Assembly (NCBI GenBank): GCA_014763885.1
Contig: JACXUO010000003.1
Location: 83,004 to 147,003 of the forward strand
Direction: 5' to 3'
Origin: Campylobacterales bacterium
Lineage (GTDB): Bacteria; Campylobacterota; Campylobacteria; Campylobacterales; Sulfurovaceae
DNA length: 64,000 nt
This document shows, piece by piece, positions 54,117 through 62,915 of this stretch (the first letter of the stretch is position 1; every line of letters begins with the position of its first letter). The notes under the pieces were generated by a model. That model did not search any database, had not been told where the DNA came from, and saw only the letters and a program-made list of their open reading frames with translations. The position numbers and the translations under genes were made by a program.

Positions 54117-55492
54117 GACGGATACTCTGGTTCAGGCGGGATCTCAGGGTCACGGACAACCCCCTGCTCTCTTTGGAGGGGGAGGTACTGCCGATCTTTA
54201 TCTTCGATACCAATATTTTAAATAAGCTACCCAAAGATGACCGCAGAGTCACCTATATCTTCGAGCAGGTCATAAGGCTTAAAAGCTCCCTTCAATCGCT
54301 TGGGCTGGATCTCAAGATCTTTTACGGCGATCCGGTGGAGATATTTAAGCTTCTGGAGAGAGAGGGCTTTGATGAAGTGGCAGCAAGCGGGGACTATGAC
54401 AGCTATGCAAAAGCGCGGGATACCAAAGTTTCAATGATCCTCCCTTTCAACGCCCTGCATGATACCTATATCTTCAAACCGGAGGAAGTCGTGAAGGATG
54501 ACGGGACACCCTATCTGGTCTTCACCCCCTTCTACAACAGGGCCAGATCACTTTTTGACAAAGCACACCTCCGCCACTACACACCCGGGAAGCAAACACT
54601 CCTGGCCGCGCACTATGAGGAGATCACCGAGATCAAAGAGAGTACCGAAAGAGCATTGCCCCTTACATTGCAATCACTGGGTTTTAATGAAAACAAGCCG
54701 GAGATCACAAGCCTTGAGCTGAAACTCTCAGCATTGGAAAAGAAACTCCCGGCCTATGCCAAAGAGAGGGACTACCCCGCACTGGATGCCACCTCCAACC
54801 TCTCGCCGGAACTGCGTTTTGGCATGCTGGGGATCAGGGAGTTGCTACGTTTCCTGGCAGAGCAGAAAAAGCGCGGTATCGATACCGAACCTTTTTTCAG
54901 GCAGCTGGTATTTCGTGACTTCTACGCCTGCCTGCTCTACCATTTCCCGGAACTTGCGTGGAAGAACCACCGATATCCTTTCAACGGTATCGAAGATCAG
55001 GAGAGGTTTGAGGCATTCTGCGAAAGCAGAACCGGGGTGCCCATCATCGATGCGGGGATACGCCAACTGCTTGCAACAGGCCGGATGCACAACCGTGTGC
55101 GGATGGTCTGCGCCTCTTTTTTTACCAAAGACCTGCTGCTGCCCTGGCAGTGGGGCGAAAAATTCTTTGCCCAACACCTGCTTGACTACGATGCCGCATC
55201 CAACATCCTCTCATGGCAGTGGAGTGCGGGTACAGGGATCGACCCTCAGCCCTACTTCCGTATCTTCAACCCATGGCTTCAGGCAAAAAAGTTCGATAAA
55301 GAGGCACTTTATATCAAAATGTGGGTGCCGGAACTTGTAACTTTGGATGCAAAACAGATCCATGATGAGAGATTCATGCTATCATACCGTATAGAGAACT
55401 ATCCCGGCCCCATGGTAGTCCACAAAGAGGCTGCAAACAAGGCGCTGGAGTACTTCAAAAAGAGAATGGCAGAAGGAGTAGAGCATGCTTGA
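54113..55492 (+). CDS. phrB: Deoxyribodipyrimidine photolyase, cryptochrome/photolyase family
   Basis: Light-driven flavoprotein repairing cyclobutane pyrimidine dimers. 459 residues: N-terminal antenna-binding domain (ILWFRRDLRVTDNPLL) and C-terminal FAD domain (RQLVFRDFYACLLYHFP, ATGRMHNRVRMVCASFFTKD, DYDAASNILSWQWSAGTG, PYFRIFNPW), matching class I photolyases. The tryptophan-rich segments support electron transfer to FAD. It lies between the DUF523-DUF1722 gene (four-base overlap) and pdxH (eight-base overlap), so all three are co-translated. Confidence 0.95.
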   Translation: MRRILWFRRDLRVTDNPLLSLEGEVLPIFIFDTNILNKLPKDDRRVTYIFEQVIRLKSSLQSLGLDLKIFYGDPVEIFKLLEREGFDEVAASGDYDSYAKARDTKVSMILPFNALHDTYIFKPEEVVKDDGTPYLVFTPFYNRARSLFDKAHLRHYTPGKQTLLAAHYEEITEIKESTERALPLTLQSLGFNENKPEITSLELKLSALEKKLPAYAKERDYPALDATSNLSPELRFGMLGIRELLRFLAEQKKRGIDTEPFFRQLVFRDFYACLLYHFPELAWKNHRYPFNGIEDQERFEAFCESRTGVPIIDAGIRQLLATGRMHNRVRMVCASFFTKDLLLPWQWGEKFFAQHLLDYDAASNILSWQWSAGTGIDPQPYFRIFNPWLQAKKFDKEALYIKMWVPELVTLDAKQIHDERFMLSYRIENYPGPMVVHKEAANKALEYFKKRMAEGVEHA

Positions 55493-56123
55493 TCTTCAGG
55501 ATATGCGTACCGACTATATGAAAGGAACGCTCGATGAGTGCAATGTCCCGGCAAACCCCTACCTGCTGTTTGAACAGTGGTTCCAGGAAGCGATAGATTC
55601 TCAGATCAAAGACCCCAATGCGATGCTGCTTGCAACTGCCGGGCAGAACGGCCAGCCCAATCTCAGGGCTGTCCTCCTGAAGATCTTTGACGAGCGGGGC
55701 TTTGTCTTTTTTACCAACTACAACAGTGTCAAGGCCGAAGAGATCGCGCAAAACCCCAAAGTAGCCGTTGAGTTTCTCTGGCTGGAGCTTGAGCGGCAGG
55801 TGCGCATCCTCGGGAGATGCGAGAAGATCACCGCCAAAGAGTCGCTCTCCTACTTCATGAAACGCTCCCGTGACAGCCAGATCGGTGCCTGGGTCAGCGA
55901 CCAGAGCAGCGTGATCACTTCGCGCAAAGCACTCCAGATGCAGATCGAGAAGATGAAACAGAAATTTGCCAAAGGCCATGTCCCCCTGCCCGACTTCTGG
56001 GGCGGCTACCGTGTGATCCCAGAACAGATAGAGTTCTGGCAGGGAAGACCCAGCCGTCTGCATGACCGTATCCTCTACACCAAAGAGGCAGAAGGATGGA
56101 AGATCGAACGGCTGGCTCCGTAA
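55485..56123 (+). CDS. pdxH: Pyridoxamine 5'-phosphate oxidase
   Basis: FMN enzyme oxidising pyridoxine or pyridoxamine 5'-phosphate to pyridoxal 5'-phosphate. 212 residues with NLRAVLLKIFDERGFVFFTN, EFLWLELERQVRILGR, SRDSQIGAWVSDQSS and the C-terminal WQGRPSRLHDRI, all PdxH signatures. It overlaps the photolyase gene by eight bases. Linking PLP salvage to a light-repair operon is unusual, though both products are flavoproteins. Confidence 0.94.
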   Translation: MLDLQDMRTDYMKGTLDECNVPANPYLLFEQWFQEAIDSQIKDPNAMLLATAGQNGQPNLRAVLLKIFDERGFVFFTNYNSVKAEEIAQNPKVAVEFLWLELERQVRILGRCEKITAKESLSYFMKRSRDSQIGAWVSDQSSVITSRKALQMQIEKMKQKFAKGHVPLPDFWGGYRVIPEQIEFWQGRPSRLHDRILYTKEAEGWKIERLAP

Positions 56124-56153
56124 ATACTACAGTAATTTTAGTTATCATGTGAT

Positions 56154-57329
56154 ATGAAAAAAATAATCTTTCTATTTATACCTATACTTCTGTTTGCTTC
56201 CGCCCCTGACCCGGACCTGCAGCGCTACCAGGCAAGATACAGTCTCTGCCACGGAAAAACGAACTACCAGATCACCCAGTGTCTGTTGAACGGTTCCATC
56301 AACTACCACAGGCTCAGGGGAGACAGAAACCAATACAGAAGAGTCAACAAAGAAGCGCTCAGGGAAGCGGAGCGCAATAGCGATATCTATCGTTATGTCA
56401 TGCGGCTCATGCCGCAGACTCGAAGGTATCAGGAACTGAAAGAGTATCTTGACTACCTCTACACCCTCCGTGATATCTATACGCCCCCTCGGTTCAGAGG
56501 CAATGAAGAAGAGGATATCATCCGGACCAAAAGGGTATTGAACCTCCTGCAGGATGCAAGGCTGAGAGAGGATAGCGAAATCACAGCAAGGTTTGCAGAG
56601 GCGATCCTTGAATTTCAGAGAATACACGGCCTGGAAGTGGACGGGGTCATCGGCCCGCAGACAAAACGGGAACTCCAACGCTCCCTCCATAGTATCATCA
56701 CAAAAGTGACAAAGAATCTGGAGCTTGAGAGGATCGCAAATCCGAAAGGGCCGGAGTACATCCTGGTCAATATCCCCGAGTTTAAACTCTACTACTATCT
56801 CAACCACAGGCCTGTACTGGATATGAAAGTCATCGTAGGGAAACCCCGGATGAGGACCCCCGTGCTCAACCGAAAAATGCAGTATATCGTCAAAAACCCA
56901 AGATGGATTGTCCCCCCGTCAATCTATGCAAATGAGTATGCACACAAGTCAAGAAGTTACCTGAAAAGAAACGGCTTTGCTTTTGACAGCCGGGGCAGGC
57001 TCTATCAGAAGGAAGGCCCCGACAATGCTTTGGGTCTGGTGAAATTCCTATTTCCCAACGGATACAATGTCTATATGCATGACACACCGACGAAACCGTT
57101 ATTTCAAAAAAGGGTCAGGGCATTTTCGCATGGGTGTATACGGCTGGAGAAACCAATGGAACTTTTGAACCGGTTGGGCTACGAGTATGATACCTATGAA
57201 AACGAGAGGATCGCACTGCCAGAGCCGATACCCGTCTATGTAGAGTACCATACCGTCTGGGTGGATGAAGAGGGAGTCGTGCAGTTCAGAGATGATATCT
57301 ACGGATATGAGAGGAAGCTTTTCCGCTAG
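56154..57329 (+). CDS. L,D-transpeptidase with peptidoglycan-binding domain
   Basis: Periplasmic YkuD-family transpeptidase forming 3-3 cross-links or attaching proteins to peptidoglycan. It has a signal peptide (IIFLFIPILLFASA), a helical region, a PG_binding_1-type domain (ILEFQRIHGLEVDGVIGPQT, about 160-180) and the catalytic YkuD domain (YILVNIPEFKLYYYL; the active Cys in SHGCIRLEKP). The arrangement resembles YcbB/LdtD, though shorter (391 residues). It follows pdxH by 30 bases but may have its own promoter. Confidence 0.91.
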   Translation: MKKIIFLFIPILLFASAPDPDLQRYQARYSLCHGKTNYQITQCLLNGSINYHRLRGDRNQYRRVNKEALREAERNSDIYRYVMRLMPQTRRYQELKEYLDYLYTLRDIYTPPRFRGNEEEDIIRTKRVLNLLQDARLREDSEITARFAEAILEFQRIHGLEVDGVIGPQTKRELQRSLHSIITKVTKNLELERIANPKGPEYILVNIPEFKLYYYLNHRPVLDMKVIVGKPRMRTPVLNRKMQYIVKNPRWIVPPSIYANEYAHKSRSYLKRNGFAFDSRGRLYQKEGPDNALGLVKFLFPNGYNVYMHDTPTKPLFQKRVRAFSHGCIRLEKPMELLNRLGYEYDTYENERIALPEPIPVYVEYHTVWVDEEGVVQFRDDIYGYERKLFR

Positions 57330-57407
57330 TGTTTCCCTGATATATATCTATTTTTATTATTTTTTATAAAAATACTCTATAATAAACGATAATGATAAGG
57401 AGCAGAG

Positions 57408-58856
57408 ATGAAGATACTCTTAACAGGTGCCAACGGATATATCGGGCGGCGGCTCAAGCAGAGACTACTTGGTCAGGATATCTCGCTGCGGCTTCTTGTC
57501 CGCAATCCAAAAAGCCTGGATGCACCAATACATCAGAGAGCCGAAGTCTTTCAGGGAGATACCTTTGACAGTGCTTCGCTGGAAAGAGCCTTGGAAGAGG
57601 TCGACGTCGCCTACTACCTGATACACTCCTTGCAGGCACCCAACTACCGGAAGCTGGACAGGCAGAGTGCACAGAACTTCCTCGATGCCGCGGTCAAGTG
57701 CGGTGTCAAACGGATCATCTACCTGGGCGGGCTCGGGATCAAAGCGCATGCCAGCGAACACCTCCTCAGCCGTATCGAGACGGGGGAGATCCTCTCCAGC
57801 CGGCCTGAATCGATACAGACGATATGGATACGCGCCGGGGTCATCATCGGTTCGGGGAGTGCCAGTTTCGAGATCATACGCCACCTGACAGAAAAGCTGC
57901 CCATCATGGTCACCCCCAAATGGGTCAATACCCTGGCACAGCCCATCGGTGTAGATGACGTGATCAGTTATCTTGACAGCGCCAAAGATCTGGGCTATGA
58001 CCAAAACCTCATGGTAGATATCGGCAGCGAGAAGATGACCTACAGGGAGATGATGCTCGCCTGCGCCAAGGCATTGGGGCTGCGCCGTATCATCCTGCCG
58101 CTTCCGATACTGACGATCAAGCTCTCCTCCTACTGGCTCAATATTTTTACTCCGGTACCCTACAATGTGGCCAAATCTCTCATCGAAGGGCTCTCCTCTG
58201 AGGTGGTGATCCAAAACGACAATGCCAAAACCTATTTCCCGCATATCCGCCCCGTTTCCTTTCAGGATGCGGTCAAAAAAGCGATAGAGGAGATGGAGAA
58301 CAACCAGGTCTTCAGCCGCTGGAGCGATGCAGAAGGCGGCGTGGATCTCTGGGAGGAGCAGCACACGGATGATCCCTCTACGGCGATACTGACAGACCGT
58401 CAAAGAGTACCGCTTGAGGGTGTATCCAAAGAAGATCTTTTCAGTACTTTCTGCTCGATTGGAGGCACGGAGGGGTGGTTCGGGTATGAGTGGCTCTGGA
58501 AGATAAGAGGCGGGATGGATAAGCTGATCGGAGGCGCAGGACTCAACCGCGGCAGACGTGATCCCTGCACACTCAGGGTCGGAGAGAGTGTGGACTTCTG
58601 GAGGGTTGAAGACCTCATCCCCAATGAGCGGCTGCTCCTGCGTGCCCAGATGAAAGTACCCGGGAAAGCCTGGCTGGAGTTCAAAATACAGAATGATACC
58701 TTCATCCAGACCGCCTACTTCTACCCCCGGGGACTCTGGGGGAGGCTCTACTGGTATCTCCTGACACCGGTACATTATCTTGTCTTCCGCAACATGATCC
58801 GCGCCATCTACCAGAAGGCAAAAGAGATACGGCAGCAGAACCCTGAGCACATATAA
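57408..58856 (+). CDS. SDR-family oxidoreductase with DUF2867 domain
   Basis: 482-residue fusion: an N-terminal NAD(P)-binding Rossmann domain (ILLTGANGYIGRRLKQRLL, the atypical SDR GxxGxxG motif; YYLIHSL; YLGGLG) and, from about residue 320, a DUF2867 domain (GRRDPCTLRVGESVDFWRVE, LEFKIQNDTFIQTAYFYPRG) of the START-like type. Such fusions are annotated as nucleoside-diphosphate-sugar epimerases, but the reaction is not known. A TATAAT box (57378-57383) and a GATAATGATAAGG sequence (57388-57400), possibly half of a Fur site, precede it. The DUF393 gene follows after one base. Confidence 0.87.
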   Translation: MKILLTGANGYIGRRLKQRLLGQDISLRLLVRNPKSLDAPIHQRAEVFQGDTFDSASLERALEEVDVAYYLIHSLQAPNYRKLDRQSAQNFLDAAVKCGVKRIIYLGGLGIKAHASEHLLSRIETGEILSSRPESIQTIWIRAGVIIGSGSASFEIIRHLTEKLPIMVTPKWVNTLAQPIGVDDVISYLDSAKDLGYDQNLMVDIGSEKMTYREMMLACAKALGLRRIILPLPILTIKLSSYWLNIFTPVPYNVAKSLIEGLSSEVVIQNDNAKTYFPHIRPVSFQDAVKKAIEEMENNQVFSRWSDAEGGVDLWEEQHTDDPSTAILTDRQRVPLEGVSKEDLFSTFCSIGGTEGWFGYEWLWKIRGGMDKLIGGAGLNRGRRDPCTLRVGESVDFWRVEDLIPNERLLLRAQMKVPGKAWLEFKIQNDTFIQTAYFYPRGLWGRLYWYLLTPVHYLVFRNMIRAIYQKAKEIRQQNPEHI

Positions 58857-58857
58857 G

Positions 58858-59229
58858 ATGAAGCAGACACTCACACTCTACTATGACAAAGAGTGCCCCT
58901 TCTGTAACCATTATGCCCGCTTTCTTACTCTGCAAAAGAGCCATGAGCTTCATCTTGTCAATGCCAGAGAAGCCTTGCAGAAGATCCGTACCCAATGCCC
59001 GCAGCTGGATATCAATGACGGGATGATCATTGAGATGGACGGTCGATGCCTGCAAGGCACTGAGGCACTCGCCTACCTGGATGCCATTATCATACGCAAT
59101 ACGCTCTTTGGAAGGCTCCATCGCGTATGGCGCCTTACACCCTGGCTCACTCTCCCGCTCTACAGCGTGATCAAGCTCCTTCGCCGGATCGCGCTCTTTT
59201 TCATGGGGAAAAAGAGCGATATCGAGTGA
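58858..59229 (+). CDS. DUF393 thiol-disulfide oxidoreductase-like protein
   Basis: 123-residue thioredoxin-like protein of the DUF393 family. The family motif with redox cysteines is YYDKECPFCNHYARFLTL near the N-terminus, then a basic and hydrophobic C-terminal part that may touch the membrane (LTLPLYSVIKLLRRIALFFM). Its start is one base after the SDR stop, so the two are translationally coupled and probably work on one pathway. Partner and substrate unknown. Confidence 0.88.
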   Translation: MKQTLTLYYDKECPFCNHYARFLTLQKSHELHLVNAREALQKIRTQCPQLDINDGMIIEMDGRCLQGTEALAYLDAIIIRNTLFGRLHRVWRLTPWLTLPLYSVIKLLRRIALFFMGKKSDIE

Positions 59230-59291
59230 TTGTCATTGAAGGATAGAAAAGGTAAAATAGTTAATAATGCACCGTTGAAAAGGGTTTAGGG

Positions 59292-60569
59292 ATGGAAAAT
59301 CATGTGATTCAGTCTTTAGTCATTGCGATCATCCTTGGATTTGCTATCGGGATGCAGCGCACAATGGCACACCTCTATAAACAGGAAGGAAGGCCCAAAA
59401 CCCTCTTTGCAGGGTCGCGTACCTTTGCCCTGATATCGCTTCTGGGTTTTCTCTCCGGCCAGCTGGCGACATTGGCGCCCTATATTGTCACCACGATTGC
59501 CGTCGCACTTGTGATCCTTATCGGGCTTTCCTATCTCGCCAAGACCTTTCTCTTTCAAAAAATGGGAATGACCACACAGATCACTGCGCTGATCACCTAT
59601 TTGCTGGGGCTGATGGTCTTTTTTGACCTGAGGGAGTATGCGGTGTTTATCGGGGTGATCATGATCGTTCTGCTGGAGAGCAAGCCAAAGCTTCAAAAGA
59701 TCGAACAGCATATCAGCCCGGACGACCTCAATGCAACCGTACTTCTTCTGGCGATGACCTTTTTGATCCTTCCGGTACTTCCCAATGAAATGACAGGGCC
59801 TTACAGCCTTTTCAACCCCTACAAGACCTGGCTGATGGCGGTGATCATTGCTGCCGTTTCCTTTATCGGATATGTGGCGATCAAAGCGCTGGGCAACAAA
59901 CGGGGGATTTTGTTTACCGGGATATTTGGCGGATTGATCTCTTCCACTGCGATCTCCATCTCCCTCTCCAGGATCTATCTCACCCAAAAAATGTTTCTTC
60001 AAAATTTTGTTGCGGGGATTGCCATCGCCTCCACATTTATGTTTCTCAGAGTGCTTTTTGAAGCGTATGTGATCAACCAGAAGGTTGCACTGATGCTGGT
60101 CATCCCTTACCTGATGGCAACATTCAGCGGTCTGATCTATGTCTATCTGATCTACCAGCGTACGCAGCCTTTGAAAGTGGAGGTGGAACCCATAGAGATC
60201 GCCAAAAACCCGCTGCAGCTGAGTGAAGCGATCAAGTTTGGGCTGCTCTTCGGTGTGATCTACGGGGTGACCACCCTGGTACACCACTACGGGGATATCG
60301 GCGTCTATGCTGTTTCCTTTATATCTGGCCTTGGCGATGTCGACGCCACTGCCCTCTCCCTTTCCCAGCTTGAGATCGATCAGAAAATTTCATTGACGGC
60401 CTCCGTACACGGTATCGTGATCGCCTCTGTGACCAACTCGCTGGTAAAACTGGGGATCGTCTACTGGCTGGGAGGGAAAACGATCGGGATGAGAATATCG
60501 CTCTTCTATCTGATCGCACTGGGAATGATGGGCATCGGACTCTGGGTCAATACCTTGGTATTCCCGTAA
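59292..60569 (+). CDS. MgtC/SapB-DUF4010 membrane protein
   Basis: 425-residue multi-helix membrane protein combining an N-terminal MgtC/SapB-like part (VIAIILGFAIGMQR, FAGSRTFALISLLGFLSG) with a C-terminal DUF4010 domain (FISGLGDVDATALSLSQL, then NSLVKLGIVYWLGG). The function of DUF4010 is not established; MgtC-like proteins are linked to magnesium and membrane-potential homeostasis. A ribosome site (AGGGTTTAGGG) precedes it. It lies convergent to the metal-related operon at 60628-63890. Confidence 0.86.
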   Translation: MENHVIQSLVIAIILGFAIGMQRTMAHLYKQEGRPKTLFAGSRTFALISLLGFLSGQLATLAPYIVTTIAVALVILIGLSYLAKTFLFQKMGMTTQITALITYLLGLMVFFDLREYAVFIGVIMIVLLESKPKLQKIEQHISPDDLNATVLLLAMTFLILPVLPNEMTGPYSLFNPYKTWLMAVIIAAVSFIGYVAIKALGNKRGILFTGIFGGLISSTAISISLSRIYLTQKMFLQNFVAGIAIASTFMFLRVLFEAYVINQKVALMLVIPYLMATFSGLIYVYLIYQRTQPLKVEVEPIEIAKNPLQLSEAIKFGLLFGVIYGVTTLVHHYGDIGVYAVSFISGLGDVDATALSLSQLEIDQKISLTASVHGIVIASVTNSLVKLGIVYWLGGKTIGMRISLFYLIALGMMGIGLWVNTLVFP

Positions 60570-60627
60570 GGGGAGGATCACGTAAAGCAACTATAGTCAT
60601 TCCCCAGGCATGACCGATCTTTTCTAC

Positions 60628-61746
60628 TCAATGTCCGAATAAAAAGAAATAATTGAACTGGGTAGCCCAGCCATTTTGGGAATGTTTTGCTTCAACCAAA
60701 AACCGGTTGCCCTCATCAAACTGATATCCGATCAAGAGTGTCTGAAGATCCTGAATCTCATTTGTATCTTCACTTACCAAAGGTCCGGCGATCTCTGTTG
60801 CACCCGGACCGGTATAGCTATTGTCAAGCATAAACCACTCGCTTCTGGCTCCCCAGATAAAGTGATGATAGTCTCCCAACATCTGCAGGTAGAGGGTATG
60901 GATGGCATTGTCGCTCCGGATCTGGTATTCGCTGTTTTCAATGCTCCCTTCTGTATCGAGGTAGATGTATTCGCCCTGCACCTTGATATCTGCCAGGAGC
61001 GTATCAAATCCCAATCCGAATACCCGGCTCTCCCTCTGAAAACACCGTTCATCCGGGCTCAAGTTGGTACAGTCATCTGTACCACCGTGTGAGTGTTGCG
61101 TTTGTGCAAAGTCGACTCTGGTGAGCGTTGTGTCACGTGACTGGAAATAGGCGATCAGCGTTAAAGTATCCAGATCATACGCTGCTTTGAACGTGCTGCG
61201 CAAGACCTTGTTGTACTGGTCTTGCGTAACATCAACATAGGCATTGAATGACCCATGCGTGTACTCCGCAAAAAGACCATCTCCGATATAGGTACCATCT
61301 ACAAACGAATCGATCGCCAGAGGCATACTTCCAAAACCGTATCCCCATGCCTTTTCATTCAGAAAAGAGAGGTTGTTGTATCCCCTCCCCGCTTTTATCC
61401 CAAAAGCATCCGTTTCATACCCGAGATAGGCCCTTTCTACCGTTTGGTTCAGCGTATTTTCTGCACCTTTGTGGTGGTTCAGTTCCAGCCCGTAGAGAAA
61501 ATGGGCTTCTGTTTTCCCATAGAGATATGCTCCCAGGTGGGTAAGTTGAAGTTCTTTCGGTGCACCGTGATTTTCATACCCTACACTCCCTTCGATACCA
61601 TGGGAATAGAGATCTTTGGTCCGATATTCGGCGATACCGTAAACACCATAGTGAAAGTTTGCTTCTTCCTCCTCCGTGGAGAGATCAACAGTCGAGTGAG
61701 CCCATCCCAATAGACTCAAAAGAATAGATAGAATAATAAAACGCAC
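60628..61746 (-). CDS. Outer-membrane beta-barrel protein in MbnP/MbnH operon
   Basis: 372-residue protein with a signal peptide (IILSILLSLLGWAHS), an acidic start and alternating strands with many aromatic residues (YGVYGIAEYRTKDLYSHGIE, AHFLYGLELNHHKG, FVDGTYIGDGLFAEYTHGSF) ending in a short FGH-type C-terminus. It resembles a porin without a TonB plug. It contains a disulfide-like Cys pair (DDCTNLSPDERCFQ) and several His-rich loops (QTQHSHGGTD, NHHKG), compatible with metal binding. Translation starts at a GTG that overlaps the mbnH stop by one base, so it belongs to the same operon. Function unassigned. Confidence 0.75.
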   Translation of the reverse strand: MRFIILSILLSLLGWAHSTVDLSTEEEEANFHYGVYGIAEYRTKDLYSHGIEGSVGYENHGAPKELQLTHLGAYLYGKTEAHFLYGLELNHHKGAENTLNQTVERAYLGYETDAFGIKAGRGYNNLSFLNEKAWGYGFGSMPLAIDSFVDGTYIGDGLFAEYTHGSFNAYVDVTQDQYNKVLRSTFKAAYDLDTLTLIAYFQSRDTTLTRVDFAQTQHSHGGTDDCTNLSPDERCFQRESRVFGLGFDTLLADIKVQGEYIYLDTEGSIENSEYQIRSDNAIHTLYLQMLGDYHHFIWGARSEWFMLDNSYTGPGATEIAGPLVSEDTNEIQDLQTLLIGYQFDEGNRFLVEAKHSQNGWATQFNYFFLFGH

Positions 61747-62912
61747 TACTGCTCCTTAAATGGGTCGGATATTTTGGGATTGGTGATAAACTCCGTATCC
61801 GTCAAAGACAGTAAAAAGGCTACAAGGTCTTCTTTTTCCTGCTCGGTGAAATTTTTGGGTACGATAAAATCGCTTGAATAGGGATTTTGCGTACCGTCAC
61901 CCGCATAGAGGCCTTCAGTGATCACTCTTCCCCCATTGCTGTGCAACTCCATGATCTCTTCCAGTGTTGCCATAGAGCCGTCATGCATATAGGGAGCGGT
62001 CAGCTCGATATTGCGCAGGCTTGGTGCTTTGAATCTCCCTTTGTCCTGTTCCAGCATCGTCGTCTCATAGAGTCCCTGGTTGCCTTCTGGATAAGAACCG
62101 TCACCGCCGATGTTGTAAAGCCCTATATTATGGAAAAACTGATTGACGCTAAAGCTTTTTTCATTGGCAGTGGAGTCACTGAAGTGGATACCCTCATGAC
62201 AATGGAAACACTCTGCTTTCTCCCCCATAAAAAGTGCCAAACCGCGTTTTTGGGATGCATTTAAGGCATCAGCATCACCTCTGAGATACTGATCATAGGG
62301 TGAATTAAACGAGTTCAGTGTCCGGTTAAATGATGCCAGTGCCTTGACGATATACTCCAGAGTGATGGGGTTTTCCGCCTCCGGGAAGGCTGCTTTGAAC
62401 ATCTTCCGGTAGGTTTCATTGTTGTCAAAACGTGCAAGGACCTCATCTTCCATTTCGGGTACCACGCCCAGTTCTATAGGATCATCTCCCGTAATAGGCA
62501 TGATAATGAACCGCTCCAGTGTTCCAAGTGCAGGATTTGCCCAGCTGTACGATGTATAATAGCCCGTATTGGTCAGACTGTTCGGGTTGCGCAAGGCATG
62601 AACACCGGTAGATCCGACACCCACCCTATTGTGATCGGCAAACGCTGCTTCCTGCAGATGGCAGGAGGAACAGGACTGTGCTTGGTTGGCGCTGAGCTTT
62701 TTGTCATAAAAGAGGTATCTTCCCAGTTCTACTTTTTCTTTTGTCATCGGATTGTCGGCCGGAACGCGTGGAGGATAGATCCCTTCGGGAAGATCCCACT
62801 CAAAGGAGCCTGAGGAAGACTCCGTTTCGGTAATGACCGTACTGCTATCGCAACCTATGATCGCAACAGCCGCCAGAGTGAGCAGAACAGATGCGTGCAA
62901 CTGCTTAGACAT
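61746..62912 (-). CDS. mbnH: MbnH-like di-haem cytochrome c peroxidase of the metallo-mystery pair
   Basis: 388-residue di-haem enzyme of the MbnH/MauG/bacterial cytochrome c peroxidase superfamily. Lipoprotein-type signal (VAIIGC), haem sites CSSCH (residues 81-85) and CFHCH (235-239), KVELGRYLFYDKKLSANQ and APYMHDGSMATLEE. In Methylosinus, MbnH oxidises a tryptophan of its partner MbnP to kynurenine, which MbnP uses to bind copper. The partner gene directly upstream (three-base gap) makes that assignment likely. It is followed by the outer-membrane barrel gene with one-base overlap. Confidence 0.86.
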   Translation of the reverse strand: MSKQLHASVLLTLAAVAIIGCDSSTVITETESSSGSFEWDLPEGIYPPRVPADNPMTKEKVELGRYLFYDKKLSANQAQSCSSCHLQEAAFADHNRVGVGSTGVHALRNPNSLTNTGYYTSYSWANPALGTLERFIIMPITGDDPIELGVVPEMEDEVLARFDNNETYRKMFKAAFPEAENPITLEYIVKALASFNRTLNSFNSPYDQYLRGDADALNASQKRGLALFMGEKAECFHCHEGIHFSDSTANEKSFSVNQFFHNIGLYNIGGDGSYPEGNQGLYETTMLEQDKGRFKAPSLRNIELTAPYMHDGSMATLEEIMELHSNGGRVITEGLYAGDGTQNPYSSDFIVPKNFTEQEKEDLVAFLLSLTDTEFITNPKISDPFKEQ

Positions 62913-62915
62913 AGG

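Noticed and set aside
57465..58874. 469-codon open frame opposite the SDR-DUF2867 gene
   Set aside because: Long but antisense to a well-supported gene, Cys/Pro-rich and unlike any protein family I know.
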